The notes: a model not told the origin generated them from the sequence alone. A stretch of 64,000 nucleotides of DNA from Galaxea fascicularis (GCA_948470475.1 OX419342.1:23233577-23297576), one strand, 5' to 3'. Positions 11,597-21,782 are shown, numbered from the stretch's first letter. Program-made: numbers and translations.

Positions 11597-12032
11597 ATGG
11601 GGTGGTGGGGGATAAATTGGTTGATCCAATTTCTTCCTCCCGAAGTGCGGGAAAAGATTTTTGCAGACACGGTCGCCGCAAAAATAGAGCAGAAAAGAAC
11701 GCTTCCGTGGGTGATCGCCCATCGAAACATAAAAGGTTGGGCGGCCATTCATGACGAATTCTGGGTGAAGATCACAAACGAATTGGACTCCGATTATGAC
11801 GGGCGCATGAAATTGCTTTCGAAGCGGCAATGGGCGCGCAGCCATGGGATGAAGAGGTTCCCAACGAGATCTTCAGAAAAGTTTTATCAAGAGGAACTTG
11901 GATACGCCGTTTTAGAGATACCCAACCCAGGCGAACAATGAAGATACCGGGGGTGTATGTCGGTCACTATATCGCATTTGACACCTATTCTGGTGCCAAC
12001 CAAGTTTCAAAGTCGGCCAGACAAGTGACCTG
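11597..12032 (+). pseudogene. Polinton hypothetical gene next to the left terminus
   Basis: An ATG-initiated plus-strand frame begins MGWWGINWLIQFLPPEVREK directly inside the terminal repeat. Near 11820 a frame change moves the better frame to one containing QPWDEEVPNEIFRKVLS and IPGVYVGHYIAFDTYSGA, ending in TGA at 12030-12032. The N-terminal part mixes Trp/hydrophobic and charged residues. No family was recognised. The opposite strand also has an open frame, but it is Pro/Arg-rich and overlaps the terminal repeat, so the plus strand is preferred. Confidence 0.4.
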
Positions 12033-12292
12033 AGAAGGTGCTTGTTTGACAACTCGTTTCGAAATTGTTTCTTACACAAGTTCAAATATGTCACAACCAT
12101 TGAAACAGAAAACACATAAAAAACGAAACAGTTGGAAAAATGGATTTTACGTAAATTAGCAGCTTGAGGAAACCTTTGTCGCAGAGAAATCGGGGTGTCG
12201 ACAGAAATGGCTCATATCTCGATGCCTGAAATCATCGAAATTTTGAAAGAAGAATGGAAAGTTAAAATCGGCCCCTGCTACCCCCTTCCAAC

Positions 12293-13223
12293 CTAATTTC
12301 CCAACCTGATTTTTTGTTTCGTGTTTATCGCGTTCTGCGCAATTGTGTGGCCCCACTGTCTCTTTTTCCACGGGATCGCATCAAGCGCCTTGACCATTTT
12401 GCGGTCCGCGTGTGCTTGCACTTTTTTTCGTCTTCCCCGTACTTCTCTCGGCGAAAAATGCAGCTGCTGTAGTCAACATCATTTTGCATGGCAACCGCGT
12501 CAGTGGCTCCGGTTGGTTGTTGGGTAGATTTATTGAATTTCACCGGTTTCAGGGTCATATTTTAGTTGATCTTCCAGCGGGTTATATGGACCCGTGTAAC
12601 AGTGACCGGGCAGAGTGAATCCTCTTTTTTGGCGAGGTAATTTGCCAATTGCTTCATGATGTCAATTCCCCCTCCCTCGGCCGCTTTCAATAATTTGACC
12701 ATTGTTGCATCATAATTTTTTCTCTCAATTTTCTTCTCTGTTCCAGCGATTTTGCTTCTCTTATTCTTTGCTTTCTTTCTGCCATGTAATCGCGTCAAGA
12801 AACCGCTTTGATAAATGAATTCGAGTTCCAGAAGGTTGTTTCCAAGATCCGCTTCTGTAAAGAAGTTCGTGATAGTCTTCATCCGTTTAAGGATCATTCA
12901 AATAATTTTTGACCGTCTTTTTGGCGATATCTTTGTAACCTTCTTTGAAGCTCATTCGTGGTCTTCCCCTCACATGAGTTGCAGCTTTTAGCACCAAATG
13001 CTCAATAGCAGCAGCCGTTTCATAGACCCCTTCACCGGTTACTTTTTTTTCTCCTCGGCGCTTTCTTCTTTGGTCCCCCTGCACCGCCAGGCAAAAGACG
13101 GATTTTGGTTATCCCACAAACGGCACACATCAGTATCTTTCTACTGTTCTTTGTCATGACGACACGGTCAGTCCCCGGTACATTTTGGGTTTTGCGCTTG
13201 TATTTAACGCAGTAGACCTCCAT
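12293..13223 (-). pseudogene. Polinton structural protein: zinc ribbon plus PLA2-like domain
   Basis: The ATG at 13223 opens MEVYCVKYKRKTQNVPG and continues with a CAVCGITKIR knuckle, a small zinc-ribbon-like module as seen in Polinton and large DNA virus proteins; one N-terminal Cys appears to be Tyr. Other frames carry ATHVRGRPRMSFKEGYKDIAK (13084-12887) and a Lys-rich helical part (12897-12620). The C-terminal part, after another frame change near 12617, reads LPGHCYTGPYNPLEDQLKYD and then NDVDYSSCIFRREKYG, followed by DAIPWKKRQWGHTIA. Gly-rich calcium loop, HD-Y catalytic motif and helix match the parvovirus-type phospholipase A2 layout. Here the catalytic HD reads ND, so the His is missing. 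In virus relatives this enzyme opens endosomal membranes. This copy is inactive. Whether all pieces were one ORF is inference. Confidence 0.6.
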
Positions 13224-13266
13224 GGTCGCGTATATCGAACGGGGAAATTCTGGTTTGTCACGAGGT

Positions 13267-14105
13267 TCAAGGCGAGAAACAACTTTTGACAACGCGCTCG
13301 TTTTCGTGAACATTACCAGAAAAGCGTTTGAGGATGTCATGGAAACTGACCCCTTTGTTTCGCTCGTTGAAAAAAAGCAGACAATAATAACAGCAACTCA
13401 CGCTCTCAATCGCTTGAATTTGGTTATCGTTGCGGAGGAAAGTCTTTCTCCCCGTTTTGTGCATCTGTTGCTCTCACTCGTCGGGAGTTGGCAGCCAGAA
13501 AGAGTCGAAATATTCGATGTCTTTCCCCTTCCAGCAACAGACCCAATGAGTGCCCAATTTTCCAACATCGTCGAGGTTGAGGATGCAGGGAGAATAGTTC
13601 AAAGGTTTGATCTCGTTTCGTGAGAAGATGCCTTTGATCAGAATTCTCAGTTGACGGCACCAATTGATCAGGTCAACGTTGGACAGCGGTACGTCGTTAA
13701 ATTTCAGTATTTTCCCCCCAACTTCCGAAGAACGGAGTGGTCTCATGTAGGGGCTGACCTGCATTCCATTCCTTTCCCAAGCAGCTTCGAAACCAGATCA
13801 ATTGCAAGGGGCACCCCGATAGAAGCTAACATTCCAAGAAATCCTCCGTATTGTGCAGCTCCGCCCCCATGAACCATTCCTCACCCGCTAAGCACATTTT
13901 CAAGGGCTTTCTTTTGTGTAGGCCGGGAGCAGCATCTGAACAAGTTTGTAAAGCTTCATCTCCGCTGGACCAATGTTACTCCCGAAAACCTTTTTCCGAT
14001 AGTTTCGAGTTTGAGGCGGAAAGACGCAGCTGTTTTTGCTTTGGAAGCTTTGAAGAGATTTCTCTTCTGCCCTTCCGTCAACGCGACACAAAACGGGTAC
14101 TACCG
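13267..14105 (-). pseudogene. Polinton adenain-like cysteine protease with N-terminal extension
   Basis: Protease core in two frames: LSNVDLINWCRQLRILI, then GKLGTHWVCCW (catalytic His) and IEYFDSFWLPTPDE, then after a frame change at about 13470 IQAIESVSCCYYCLLF (catalytic Cys) and NKGVSFHDILKRFS. This order and spacing fit the adenovirus/Polinton maturation protease that cuts capsid precursors. Upstream (14105-13765), in shifting frames, lie LTEGQKRNL, AEMKL, a Gly-rich hydrophobic stretch (GGFLGMLASIGVPLAIDLV) and GMQVSPYMRPL, like the extension found with this protease in other cnidarian Polintons. At least two frameshifts break the gene. It sits 3' of the capsid gene on the same strand. 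Confidence 0.78.
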
Positions 14106-14124
14106 AGTCGCCATCTTATACCTA

Positions 14125-16480
14125 AGAAAATTTTTAAAGCCACAACAAATTCGTTTCCAATTTCGTTGATCACGATCTCTTCCTCGTTCAGGTAAACGGA
14201 ATAGATCCATCATGTAATCAGCATTAGCAGCTTGATCCAGCCGGTTATGCAAAACCAGCTTTTTCTCATCACCCGTCATACTTTCTTTGGTCGCTCTGAG
14301 GTCGAAGTAAATGACGGGGTATAGGGTCGAGTAGTTGGCGACATTCAGCGGCGTGCCTGTGTTGTAATCGTATTCCTGTAGCGGTAGTTGATGAACTCGC
14401 GGCGGATCCGCGTTCGATCATTGCCTTCATACTACAGTTCGGGGAAATAACTCGCGCCGTATTGAGGACGGCAAGAAATCAGTTTCGTGGCAGGAGGGTC
14501 CGCGGCGTTCAGATTGAAGGTGTCCAATTTTTAAGGGTTGTTTGTCACAGAGAGTTCTCTTTCCTGCCGTTGAAAGAAAATGAAAACTTGATCGGTGTCT
14601 TTCACACCGGGGGTAATTTGCCTTTGCCCACCCGCATCTCTTCGGGCTCTTTCAGGGGTTAACATTTCTTTCAAGTACATTGTAACGCTATTTTGTCGGT
14701 TGCAGGAAGTTTTCGTTGACCATTTTTTGACCTTCAGGTGACAACGTCAGCTTAGGAACCCACAATTGCATCTTTGTGAGAACAATTCGCCGTCCAGTGT
14801 CGTCGTTTTGAAAGATCATTTCGTTGTCTTTCTCCAGTTCAATTTCGAATTGCAGCCTCATTAGTAAGAATAATAGTAATAATATATATTTATATATTGC
14901 TCAATTCACTATTTGTCCATGGTGCTTTACATTAAAAAAGATATTTAAAAAGCCATAAATCCTACAATATTACATCAATAAGTTAGAGATCATCAAAAAA
15001 TTTAAACAAAAATTAAAATTTCAAAAGCTTGTTTAAAAAGATATTTTTTATAAATGTCGTTTAAAAATGTCTATCGAACTACTGGATCTTAGTTCAAGTG
15101 GGATCGTGTTCCATAGTCTCGGTGCCGCCACGGCAAACGCTTTCTCTCCATATGTTTTCAGTCTAGCTTTTGGGGTCGCCAGAAGGTGTTGAGAGGACGA
15201 TCTTAATTTCCGTTCAGAGGTGTGGTACTTAAGTAATTCACTGATGTAGGAAGGCGCTGTTCCATTGAGAGCTTTGTAAACCAGTAGAAGAAGCTTAAAA
15301 AAACTATACGGTAACAAACGGGTAGCCAGTGAAGCTGTTTTAGGACGGGGGTTATATGTATATGATCAAATTTCCTAGTACATGTAACAACTCGAGCCGC
15401 TGTGTTTCGAATAGATTGCAGTCTTATAAATTAATTAGATGCTGTGGAAGACCATGCAGCAGGGAATTACAGCTACCCAATTTCTCGGTGACAAAGGCAT
15501 GAACAATTTTGGCACTCTCCTCGTCAATGTACTTTCTGATTTTGGCGATATTTCTTATGTGATAATGAGAAGACTTGCAAATTTATTTTATGTGATCCTC
15601 AAAGTTTAAACACTTTTCAAAAATGACGCCAAGATTACGAGCTCTGGATGATGGTACAACTGTCACATTGCCAATTTGAAGAGATTCCAAAGGAGGCCTG
15701 GGACGATACCTTGAGCTAATGAGAACAATCTCAGTCTTGTCTTGATTTAGTTTGAGCTTGTTGATGACCATCCAGTCACCTATACCACGGATCATTGCTC
15801 GATAGTAGTTTTACACTCTACCATTTTATCTAGACAGTGAGTTTTAAATGCCACATAGAGCTGGGCGTCGTCAGCGTAAAAATGATACTCTACGTTGTAC
15901 TGCTTAATAATGTCAGCAAGAGGAGAGGTATATAGTAGGTATATTGGAGGCAAAAGTCTGTCCGACAGCTCCTCGAAGAAGGAATAGCGGTTGAGGTTGG
16001 ATAACAGTTTTCACCGTCTGGCCCGCTTTTGAAAGAGCTTCACGTGCCTGGACCCCCTTGTTTGTTGCTGCGGCACCTGTCACAGCCGTATTGTCTGTGT
16101 CGAGATACCAAAATTCGTCTTGGGCCACTGTTCGCGCAAAGTCGTCGGAATATTCCACCAAATTTTTGATGAACAAAACTTTGTTGACACCGCTGGCTTC
16201 ATAAAGTTTCTTTCCCGCGGAACTCACGGTCATGCTCTATCAGAGAAAAAGAGCTGTTGACGGGAAGTGCTTGTGTGTTAGCAACAACAGTGGCGCCGTT
16301 CGCGAGTGTCTGGAATTGGTACTCGACCCGGAAATAGGTGTTGTACCAATCGTAAATGATAACTTCGAACTTCAGCCCGGTTTTGATTTGGTGATGAGCG
16401 TTTCCTGGAACATCGAGTTGTGTGTTTAGCCCGAACCGCTCGTAATCGACCTTCTCGAGATAGAGCGGCGACCGAAACAT
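14125..16480 (-). pseudogene. Polinton major capsid protein (double jelly-roll), split by a LINE
   Basis: The N-terminal part starts at ATG 16480 (MFRSPLYLEKVDYERFGLNT), passes LKFEVIIYDWYNTYFRVEYQ and, after a frame change near 16230, TVSSAGKKLYEASGVNK and DEFWYLDTDNTAVTG, ending near 15950. The C-terminal part resumes near 14870 with KMQLWVPKLTLSPEGQKMVN. Further on are YPVIYFDLRATKESMTGDEK, KKLVLHNRLDQAANADY and VYLNEEEIVINEIGNEFVV, ending near 14130. The end motif and the order fit the Polinton capsid family, which forms icosahedral shells. Besides the roughly 1.1-kb LINE, the C-terminal half has several stops and frameshifts, so no capsid protein can be made. Confidence 0.82.
14870..15950 (-). 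mobile_element. 5'-truncated LINE inside the capsid gene
   Basis: Minus-strand RT part with the catalytic motif [14 protein letters not shown] at about 15885-15844, then WMVINKLKLNQDKTEIVLIS and SRARNLGVIFEKCLNFEDHI, and finally LLLVYKALNGTAPSYISELL and RLWNTIPLELRSS. A 3' UTR and an ATT-rich tail end near 14870. It is L2/CR1-like and truncated just upstream of the YADD motif. It lies on the same strand as the capsid gene that it interrupts. Confidence 0.85.
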
Positions 16481-16574
16481 GTTCGTATATTCAGAAAAAA
16501 AAAGCAGAATTGGTTGGCGAGAATTTGCTCAATTTCAACATTGCGTCAAGCGGGGCTGAACCCCCCCCCCCCTT

Positions 16575-16812
16575 TTAAGAGCGCGTTGCCCGCAGCAGTT
16601 GTTGAATCTTCTTTCCCTCTTTTTCGACTACCTGTGCCCCGACCTTTTCAGCCGCCTTTGCCGCAGCCTTTTCGACAGCTTTTTTCAAGGACTGAGTCGC
16701 GGTCTTAGCAAAACGTTTTCCGATAGCCATGGGCGTGTCGCGGACCACGCCGGAACCTTTGTGCTTGTAGCGATAGCGCCCGGCGCGGTCGTCAAAAACT
16801 AGCGTGATTCAT
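16575..16812 (-). pseudogene. Polinton small basic alanine/lysine-rich protein
   Basis: The ATG at 16812 is followed within six codons by a one-base frame change in a T run. The frame then holds FDDRAGRYRYKHKGSG, MAIGKRFAKTATQSLKKAVE and a long Ala/Lys helix (EKAAAKAAEKVGAQVVEKEG), ending in TAA at 16577-16575. It lies between the minor and major capsid genes. Size, the RYRY motif and the amphipathic helix resemble small virion proteins in other cnidarian Polintons; an adenovirus core or pVI-like role is only an analogy. It would be about 78 residues. Confidence 0.6.
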
Positions 16813-16834
16813 ATCGTTATACCTTTTCAAAAAA

Positions 16835-17203
16835 TTACGCTTCTTCAATCATCAAACTCAAAGCCACATCAAGACCGTTGAGGTCGAGGCTGTTGTTTCG
16901 CCCGTCAGTGATCGTTATCCCCACCAAATTTATTGTGGATTTGTTCACGGCGTGGAACTCTAAACGAAGAGGCTCTTCCTTGAAGGGATAGCTGACCTCG
17001 CGACCGATAGGCGTCAAACTGTACAAAACATCACTCTCCACATCATTTGCTCGCCGCGTGATCAAATCGCAATGAATGGAACCCAGTCGACGCTTCTCGT
17101 GATGTCGCGAATTTTGGTTCCCACGAAAGTTTTCTCATCTTTGAAGATTTTCTTTTCGAAACCAATCAAATCGTCGAAATTCTCCTTCGTCGTCTTCAGC
17201 CAT
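16835..17203 (-). pseudogene. Polinton probable minor capsid protein (penton-like)
   Basis: The likely start is ATG 17203. A frame change near 17180 leads to ENFDDLIGFEKKIFKDEKTF and IRDITRSVDWVPF. A second one near 17070 leads to LITRRANDVESDVLYSLTPI, PLRLEFHAVNKSTINLVGIT and NNSLDLNGLDVALSLMIEEA, ending in TAA at 16837-16835. The beta-rich C-terminus (LNGLDVALSLMIEE) resembles single jelly-roll minor capsid proteins encoded next to Polinton capsid genes. Order and strand support this; sequence evidence alone is moderate. Confidence 0.5.
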
Positions 17204-17220
17204 TGCGCCCCTCCTGCACA

Positions 17221-17941
17221 TCATGGATTCGAGAGCTTCCTCCATAGGGCTTTTTCTCGTTTGTTTGGCTTTGGCAGTGTTTTCTTCAACCTTTTGAAAA
17301 CTTCCTGAAGCTTCAGGGGTAAAGGTTTTCCCCCTGTTCTTCGGTGTTCAATCTTTTCTCTGATTTGTTTGAGTTCTTCGAGCGTTTTCCCGTAAAACCG
17401 GTTTTTTTTTCTTTTCGACTCGGTAGTCGGGGTTGTCACCGAAACGGGCTATGATGCTGTGGACCGCTCGCAAGTCGTTTGATTCACTTGTGCTTAAAAA
17501 CCCCGGCACCTCTGGCTTCCCCCAACTTTGTCGCGGCGCCGCCCCCTCTTCTTCCTCTTCTTCTTCTTCTTCCTCAATCTGTGGCGGAGGAAGCCCTTCT
17601 TCCTCTTCTTCCTCTTCCTCTTCCTCAATTGGTGGTGGTGGCGTTGGCGATGGAGGTGTAGGCGGAGGCGGAACAAACCACTCTTCTTCCTCGATCAGCG
17701 GCGGAGGTGGAACAAACTACTCTTTGTCCCCGAATGGTGGTGGAGGCGGAACAAACCTCTCTTCCTCGATCGACGCCCACTGCTTCGTGATCGGGCGGAA
17801 AAGATCTTCCGCCGCAACTTCCCTGAACGCTTTGGTGATTTTGTTTCGCATGAACGCTCGGCGTATTTCGTCCTTTTGTCTTTCGTGCGTTCCTGTCGCT
17901 TCTTCACTGACATCGTATATAGGGAAAGTAAAAATTCCCAA
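17221..17941 (-). pseudogene. Polinton protein with Pro/Glu tandem repeats
   Basis: The minus strand encodes FPIYDVSEEATGTHERQKDE, RNKITKAFREVAAEDLFRPI and then repeats of a WFVPPPP-type block followed by I-E(n): FVPPPPPFGDKE, a stop at 17719-17717, FVPPPPLIEEEE, WFVPPPP and two blocks of I followed by ten Glu. A conserved-looking C-terminus follows: LRAVHSIIARFGDNPDYRVE and, after a frame slip in an A run near 17410, NRFYGKTLEELKQIREKIEH, LPLKLQEVFKRLKKTLP and KALWRKLSNP. No ATG is visible in frame; a stop lies just upstream at about 17944, so the start is lost or elsewhere. Function unknown. It faces the ATPase head-to-head. Confidence 0.55.
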
Positions 17942-17998
17942 CTATGTCCCCGCCTTTGCGCCGACCAACGGCTACAGGCAAAGCTAGGGCACCCCTCC

Positions 17999-18300
17999 AT
18001 GTCTGCGGATATTTTCCGGATGCTGATTTGCGGTCCGAGCAATTTCGGCAAAACGAACATCCTGCTGCACATGCTTTACGAGCTGCTGGAGTTCGACAAA
18101 GTCTTCCTTTTCACGAAAAACATCCACCAGAACAAGTACCAAGCGCTCCTGCAGGACTTTGCCAAAGACATCGACCCCAGAGTCGGCTACCAGGTCATTG
18201 AGGCACCGGGAAATGAAATCATTCCTCTTGAAGCTAGGGTTGCCGACCGACAACCAATAAGTCGTCGTTTTCCACGATCTGATCTGGATCATTATTCGCT
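17999..18300 (+). pseudogene. Polinton packaging ATPase (FtsK/A32-like), truncated
   Basis: It starts at ATG 17999 (MSADIFRMLICG). The Walker A motif is GPSNFGKTN, followed by LLHMLYELLEFDKVFLFTKN, HQNKYQALLQDFAKDID and PRVGYQVIEAPGNEIIPL. After a frame change and a stop near 18250, the Walker B-like VVVFHDLI appears; one acidic residue of the usual DD is His. The frame ends at about 18300, which is roughly the first half of the expected ATPase. In the family it pumps DNA into capsids. Confidence 0.75.
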
Positions 18301-18310
18301 AACTACAACG

Positions 18311-18748
18311 TTAAAATAGAAAAATAGTCAACGTTGTTGGGGGGTCAATCCTGCAGAGTGTGTTGTCGTTCAATAACTCAACACAGCTGTCGCCTCCAAG
18401 GTCGACAAAACTTTGCTCAGTAACATTGGGGAAGGTAAAATCCCGACGTACGACTCGAAAAACGCCTTGGTTTCCAGCCGATTGATAATCAACGACAGCG
18501 GCAACGACACCGTTGAAATTTAGGCGAAAGACCAGGAATTCAGCAGCATACCTCTCTGGATTCCGAACATCAAGAACTTCGACGGCAGAGCGGGGAGCAA
18601 AAGAATCCAATATTCTCGGGAGCAGCATTGAAAATGATATCACGGGGACCGTGAAAGTAGCCAACCAAGGTTTTCTTGATGTCGCAAGGGGGCGACTCAA
18701 ACTCGATGAGCAGGCGACCACAGTGACACATAATCGAAAACAAACCAC
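18311..18748 (-). CDS. Polinton hypothetical protein
   Basis: An uninterrupted 145-codon minus-strand frame contains LDVRNPERYAAEFLVFRLNF, NGVVAAVVDYQSAGNQGVFR and VTEQSFVDLGGDSCVELLND. Its composition is ordinary, with beta-like alternation. The antisense frame is Arg/Ser-rich and looks like a shadow. It may be a structural protein, but I recognise no family. The N-terminal 20 residues are uncertain, and the gene could start at an internal Met. Confidence 0.4.
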   Translation of the reverse strand: MVCFRLCVTVVACSSSLSRPLATSRKPWLATFTVPVISFSMLLPRILDSFAPRSAVEVLDVRNPERYAAEFLVFRLNFNGVVAAVVDYQSAGNQGVFRVVRRDFTFPNVTEQSFVDLGGDSCVELLNDNTLCRIDPPTTLTIFLF

Positions 18749-19733
18749 CTTTGTTCGACAGCGGCGGCAGTTTGAGTGTTCGCGCTTTGGTTGTATTACA
18801 TTCCAACAACAGCTTCATTCGTGTCGTTTCCCGAGATCAACCCAATTCGAAAACTCTTTTCATCCTCCGCATGGGCGCCAACGCCGATATCGTTCTTACC
18901 ATCAACAACCAGAATTTCAGGGACAAAAACCTTTTCTTCAGCGACGCAAAACAACCACCTGACCACCAAAGCTTATGTGGATTTACAAGTGCCGGCTGGC
19001 GCCTTTATGAAAACGGACGGTTCGATTTCCATGGCGAATTATTTGAACATGAATGAGAACCGCATCAAAAACATGTTGGAACCCTCCAACGAGCAAGACG
19101 CTGTCAACAATATGTCTCTCGAATCCCGGCTGGACGACTACTTGAGTCGGAAAGGGCAAAATGAAATGGTCGCTGATCTGGATATGGACGAGTACCTGAT
19201 TGGCAACTTAAAAACCCCGAGTTCTTCAAGCGACCCGGCCAAACTCGACGCCATCCCTCAGGCAGACTTCAACAAGCACAACAACGAAATCATCAACCTT
19301 GTTCCTCCGGCGGAGCTGGAAAGCGCAACCACCAAACAGTATGTGCACGAAAACAGTCTGAGCGTGCGTCTTCGGCACGAACAAAATGCTAGCCTCGCTG
19401 AACGTGGACGGAAACAACATCATCAACCTTCCTGACAGCCCTGCCGACGACACATCGGGCTGCGTCGGGCTGCAATACCTTCACCTCGATTTACATAAAG
19501 AAACTTCCGCAGAAACAACGGGGAGGATGGCCGTTTACGGGTTTCAAGGTTATGTGCTGAATGTGGACCAGCATGTCTTTGACACACTCTACGTGCTGGA
19601 AAATGGTCGGATTGAATTGCAAACCGATTTGAATATGAATAGGAACGTTGTTTCTGGCCTTAAATTAGGTGGGGATCTCGATTTGAATGGTGATAGAATC
19701 AACCGTGTTATAGCTGTGTTAAATCGAATTTAG
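18745..19733 (+). pseudogene. Polinton fibre-like protein with repeated shaft motif
   Basis: The plus strand encodes SVRALVVLHSNNSFIRVVSR, then after a frame change near 18960 repeated motifs of the form N-x-I-x-N-L-x-P-x(5)-A-x(3)-Y-V-x: LTTKAYVDLQV, YLNMNENRIKNMLEP, DLDMDEYLIGNLKTP, HNNEIINLVPPAELESATTK, and, after another frame change near 19400, LNVDGNNIINLPDSP, DLNMNRNVVSGLKL and DLDLNGDRINRVI before TAG at 19731-19733. This repeat style is typical of trimeric phage tail fibres and fibre-like proteins of Polintons and large DNA viruses. The inferred role is a capsid spike binding a receptor. Two frame changes make it a pseudogene. Confidence 0.65.
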
Positions 19734-19774
19734 TTAAACCGCGATGTTTCTTTCGAAGGCAGGGTTTTCGGGGT

Positions 19775-19938
19775 TCCTTTACCCCTCCATTTCTTTTACA
19801 AACCCACAAATCCCTTCAACCGCTTCTTTTTCGATAAAGATCGTGATAAATTTTTCGTCTCATTCGACAGTTTTTTGGTTTCGGCCCTTTTCCAGCTTTA
19901 CGTTTGAAAACACTTTGTCAAAGAACCGGCGGTGTTAA
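19775..19938 (-). pseudogene. possible small Polinton gene
   Basis: The minus strand reads RRFFDKVFSNVKLEKGRNQK, a stop, then EKFITIFIEKEAVEGICGFV and KEMEG before a stop. It is lysine/glutamate-rich with coding-like composition, but short and broken. It is not recognised. Confidence 0.2.
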
Positions 19939-19939
19939 T

Positions 19940-21240
19940 ACCAAGTGGATGATTATCAACACTGGTCAGACGACACACTATCGAACTTCAAGAAGTCAAC
20001 AGAAGCCAAATTATAAGTAACATAAATTTAAGTTAATGTGAGCAACCATGAAAGGGAGGTCAGAGAAGTTATATGAACCGCGTATTCTTAATATACATTT
20101 CTAGCACGCATTATCTCGGAAAGTTTACTTACTTACAAACACGTTTGCGTTGTGCGAAAAGTCAAATTCCCTTTCGCGTCATTATGGCTTGTTATTCCCG
20201 GGCCAATCATATTTACACTTCTCCATTAGGTCAATCAAAAACTACATCTGTAGTTCACTTCAAGTTCTCTGACCTCTCGGAGTGTTGTGAAAAATTCCCG
20301 TCCACCCAACCCTATTTGGCTCTCTGAGCATAGTGTTAACATTTATGTGTAGTTTTATCAACTGTTTTGCCTCACATAACCATACTGCTATGCAGTAGTT
20401 CTAAATATCCAGCTTAGTGATGTTGGACTTGAGCAGCATATTTGCTCATTGAGACATTGTTATAATTGTTACTGTTAGTGCCATGCCAAGTGCTGTTTGG
20501 GACACATGGACCATGCTTTTTCATTTAGTCTTATTTACAAATTTAACTTGCAGCTGGTATCCGCTACCTCAAGTATTGTATCTTTCCTTCTGGTCAAAAC
20601 AGATTATGACCACTGATTTGTTAGCTTACCAGGCTTAGACCTTTCTGACTGTTTGATTTCTTAGCATAAATAAACTATAAGAGGGTATGAAGTGCTCCAT
20701 ATAGGTCGCCCCTTTGCCCCCATAGACTCACATGGCCAGCTATTTTGGCAGAAAGGGCCCCCGAGATAGCCTTGTTGCCAAGGAAACAAACCTCTGTTGT
20801 TTGTTGTTCTGATTCTTCCCAGGGAGGCCTGGGAATTAGCACCCCAGAGAGAGGATTAGGTCTACCTCTCGGTAGCCTGGGGGCTACAGGGACTCCTGGA
20901 AAGGAGGGAGAGGATTAAGACCTCTCAGGGCCTGGGGATAAGGACCCCAGAGAGAGGATTAGGACCTCTCTGCAGCCTGGTTGTTGTTGCTTCATAATGT
21001 TCTCATTGTTCTCTCTCGTTGCCAACCACCTGACCTGTGCCATCCTGAAAGATCTCTATTGACAACTCGAGCACTTCATCCCCTACCCCTTTTCTCCCAT
21101 TAAAGTTGTTGTGTCTTCTTTGATTTCATGGGTTGGGAGCATTAATGGCCCAAAATATTTGTTTATTAAGTTTGGAACTCATGAGTGCTCACAACGGAAA
21201 CATCTTCGGGTTTTGCACTTTAACCTCGAGGTCATGAGAG
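19940..21240. other. non-coding insertion-like stretch within the Polinton
   Basis: No Polinton gene was seen for 1.3 kb. The part at 20650-21100 is a separate repeat: it includes two or three imperfect copies of a block with CCCCAGAGAGAGGATTAGG (about 20840 and 20950). It is probably an inserted non-autonomous element, but its ends and family were not identified. Confidence 0.4.
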
Positions 21241-21280
21241 TCTCGACGCGGTCTTCTGAAAATTGTCCACTTCATATACG

Positions 21281-21782
21281 ATGCGGCTGCCTTGGAAGTC
21301 ACAGCGCAGCCCCGCTCCTTCCAACATCTTCGACTTCAACCACATCGACCCGGATCTTCCGAAGGAAACCCTCGAGATGTTGAAGATGTTTTACGCTTTT
21401 TACCACAAGAAGCATTGGTGCTATGCTGAGCTGTTTCGCAGCTTCAAGCGGAAGAATCTGGTTTGCAGCCTCGCGGCTGGCAAGTTGATCATCACTTCGA
21501 TGGTCGTCGGAGGGGTCACTTTGAACCCTGTTGTTCTGGCCACTTTGACAGGGGTTGGTTTGGCTGTTAAAGGGGTCGGCAAAACGACAAAAAAGCGGAG
21601 CGTGCTGACTTCGCACGAATCGAGTTCACGAAAATCCTGGACGAGATAAGGTTTTTCTCAGGGGCGACCCTTTTGATGAGGAAACCTTTCTCGACAGGTT
21701 GAAAATGATCGACGACTTCGTCAGCCACCACTGTATGGAGATCCCCGACAAAGTTCGGTAGAATTATCGCAAAAGGTATTTT
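21281..21782 (+). pseudogene. Polinton membrane-type protein
   Basis: The start is probably ATG 21281 (MRLPWKSQRSPAP). The middle part is DLPKETLEMLKMFYAFYHKK and LFRSFKRKNLVCSLAAGKL. It is followed by a hydrophobic Gly/Val-rich hairpin (ITSMVVGGVTLNPVVLATLT, GVGLAVKGVGK) that could cross a membrane twice. Near 21590 a frame change leads to ADFARIEFTKILDEIRFFLR, then LDRLKMIDDFVSHHCMEIPD, a stop at about 21750 and NYRKRYFEDA. The layout (helical N-terminus, glycine-rich hairpin, helical tail) recurs in cnidarian Polintons. Function unknown. Confidence 0.5.

Noticed and set aside
13222..14200. Plus-strand frames of 114-133 codons
   Set aside because: Opposite to the protease and capsid motifs; composition typical of antisense frames.
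17433..18000. Long plus-strand frames rich in Ser/Gly or Phe/Leu/Trp
   Set aside because: They are reverse-strand shadows of the Pro/Glu repeat gene on the minus strand; the residues mirror GAA/GAG and CCN codons.
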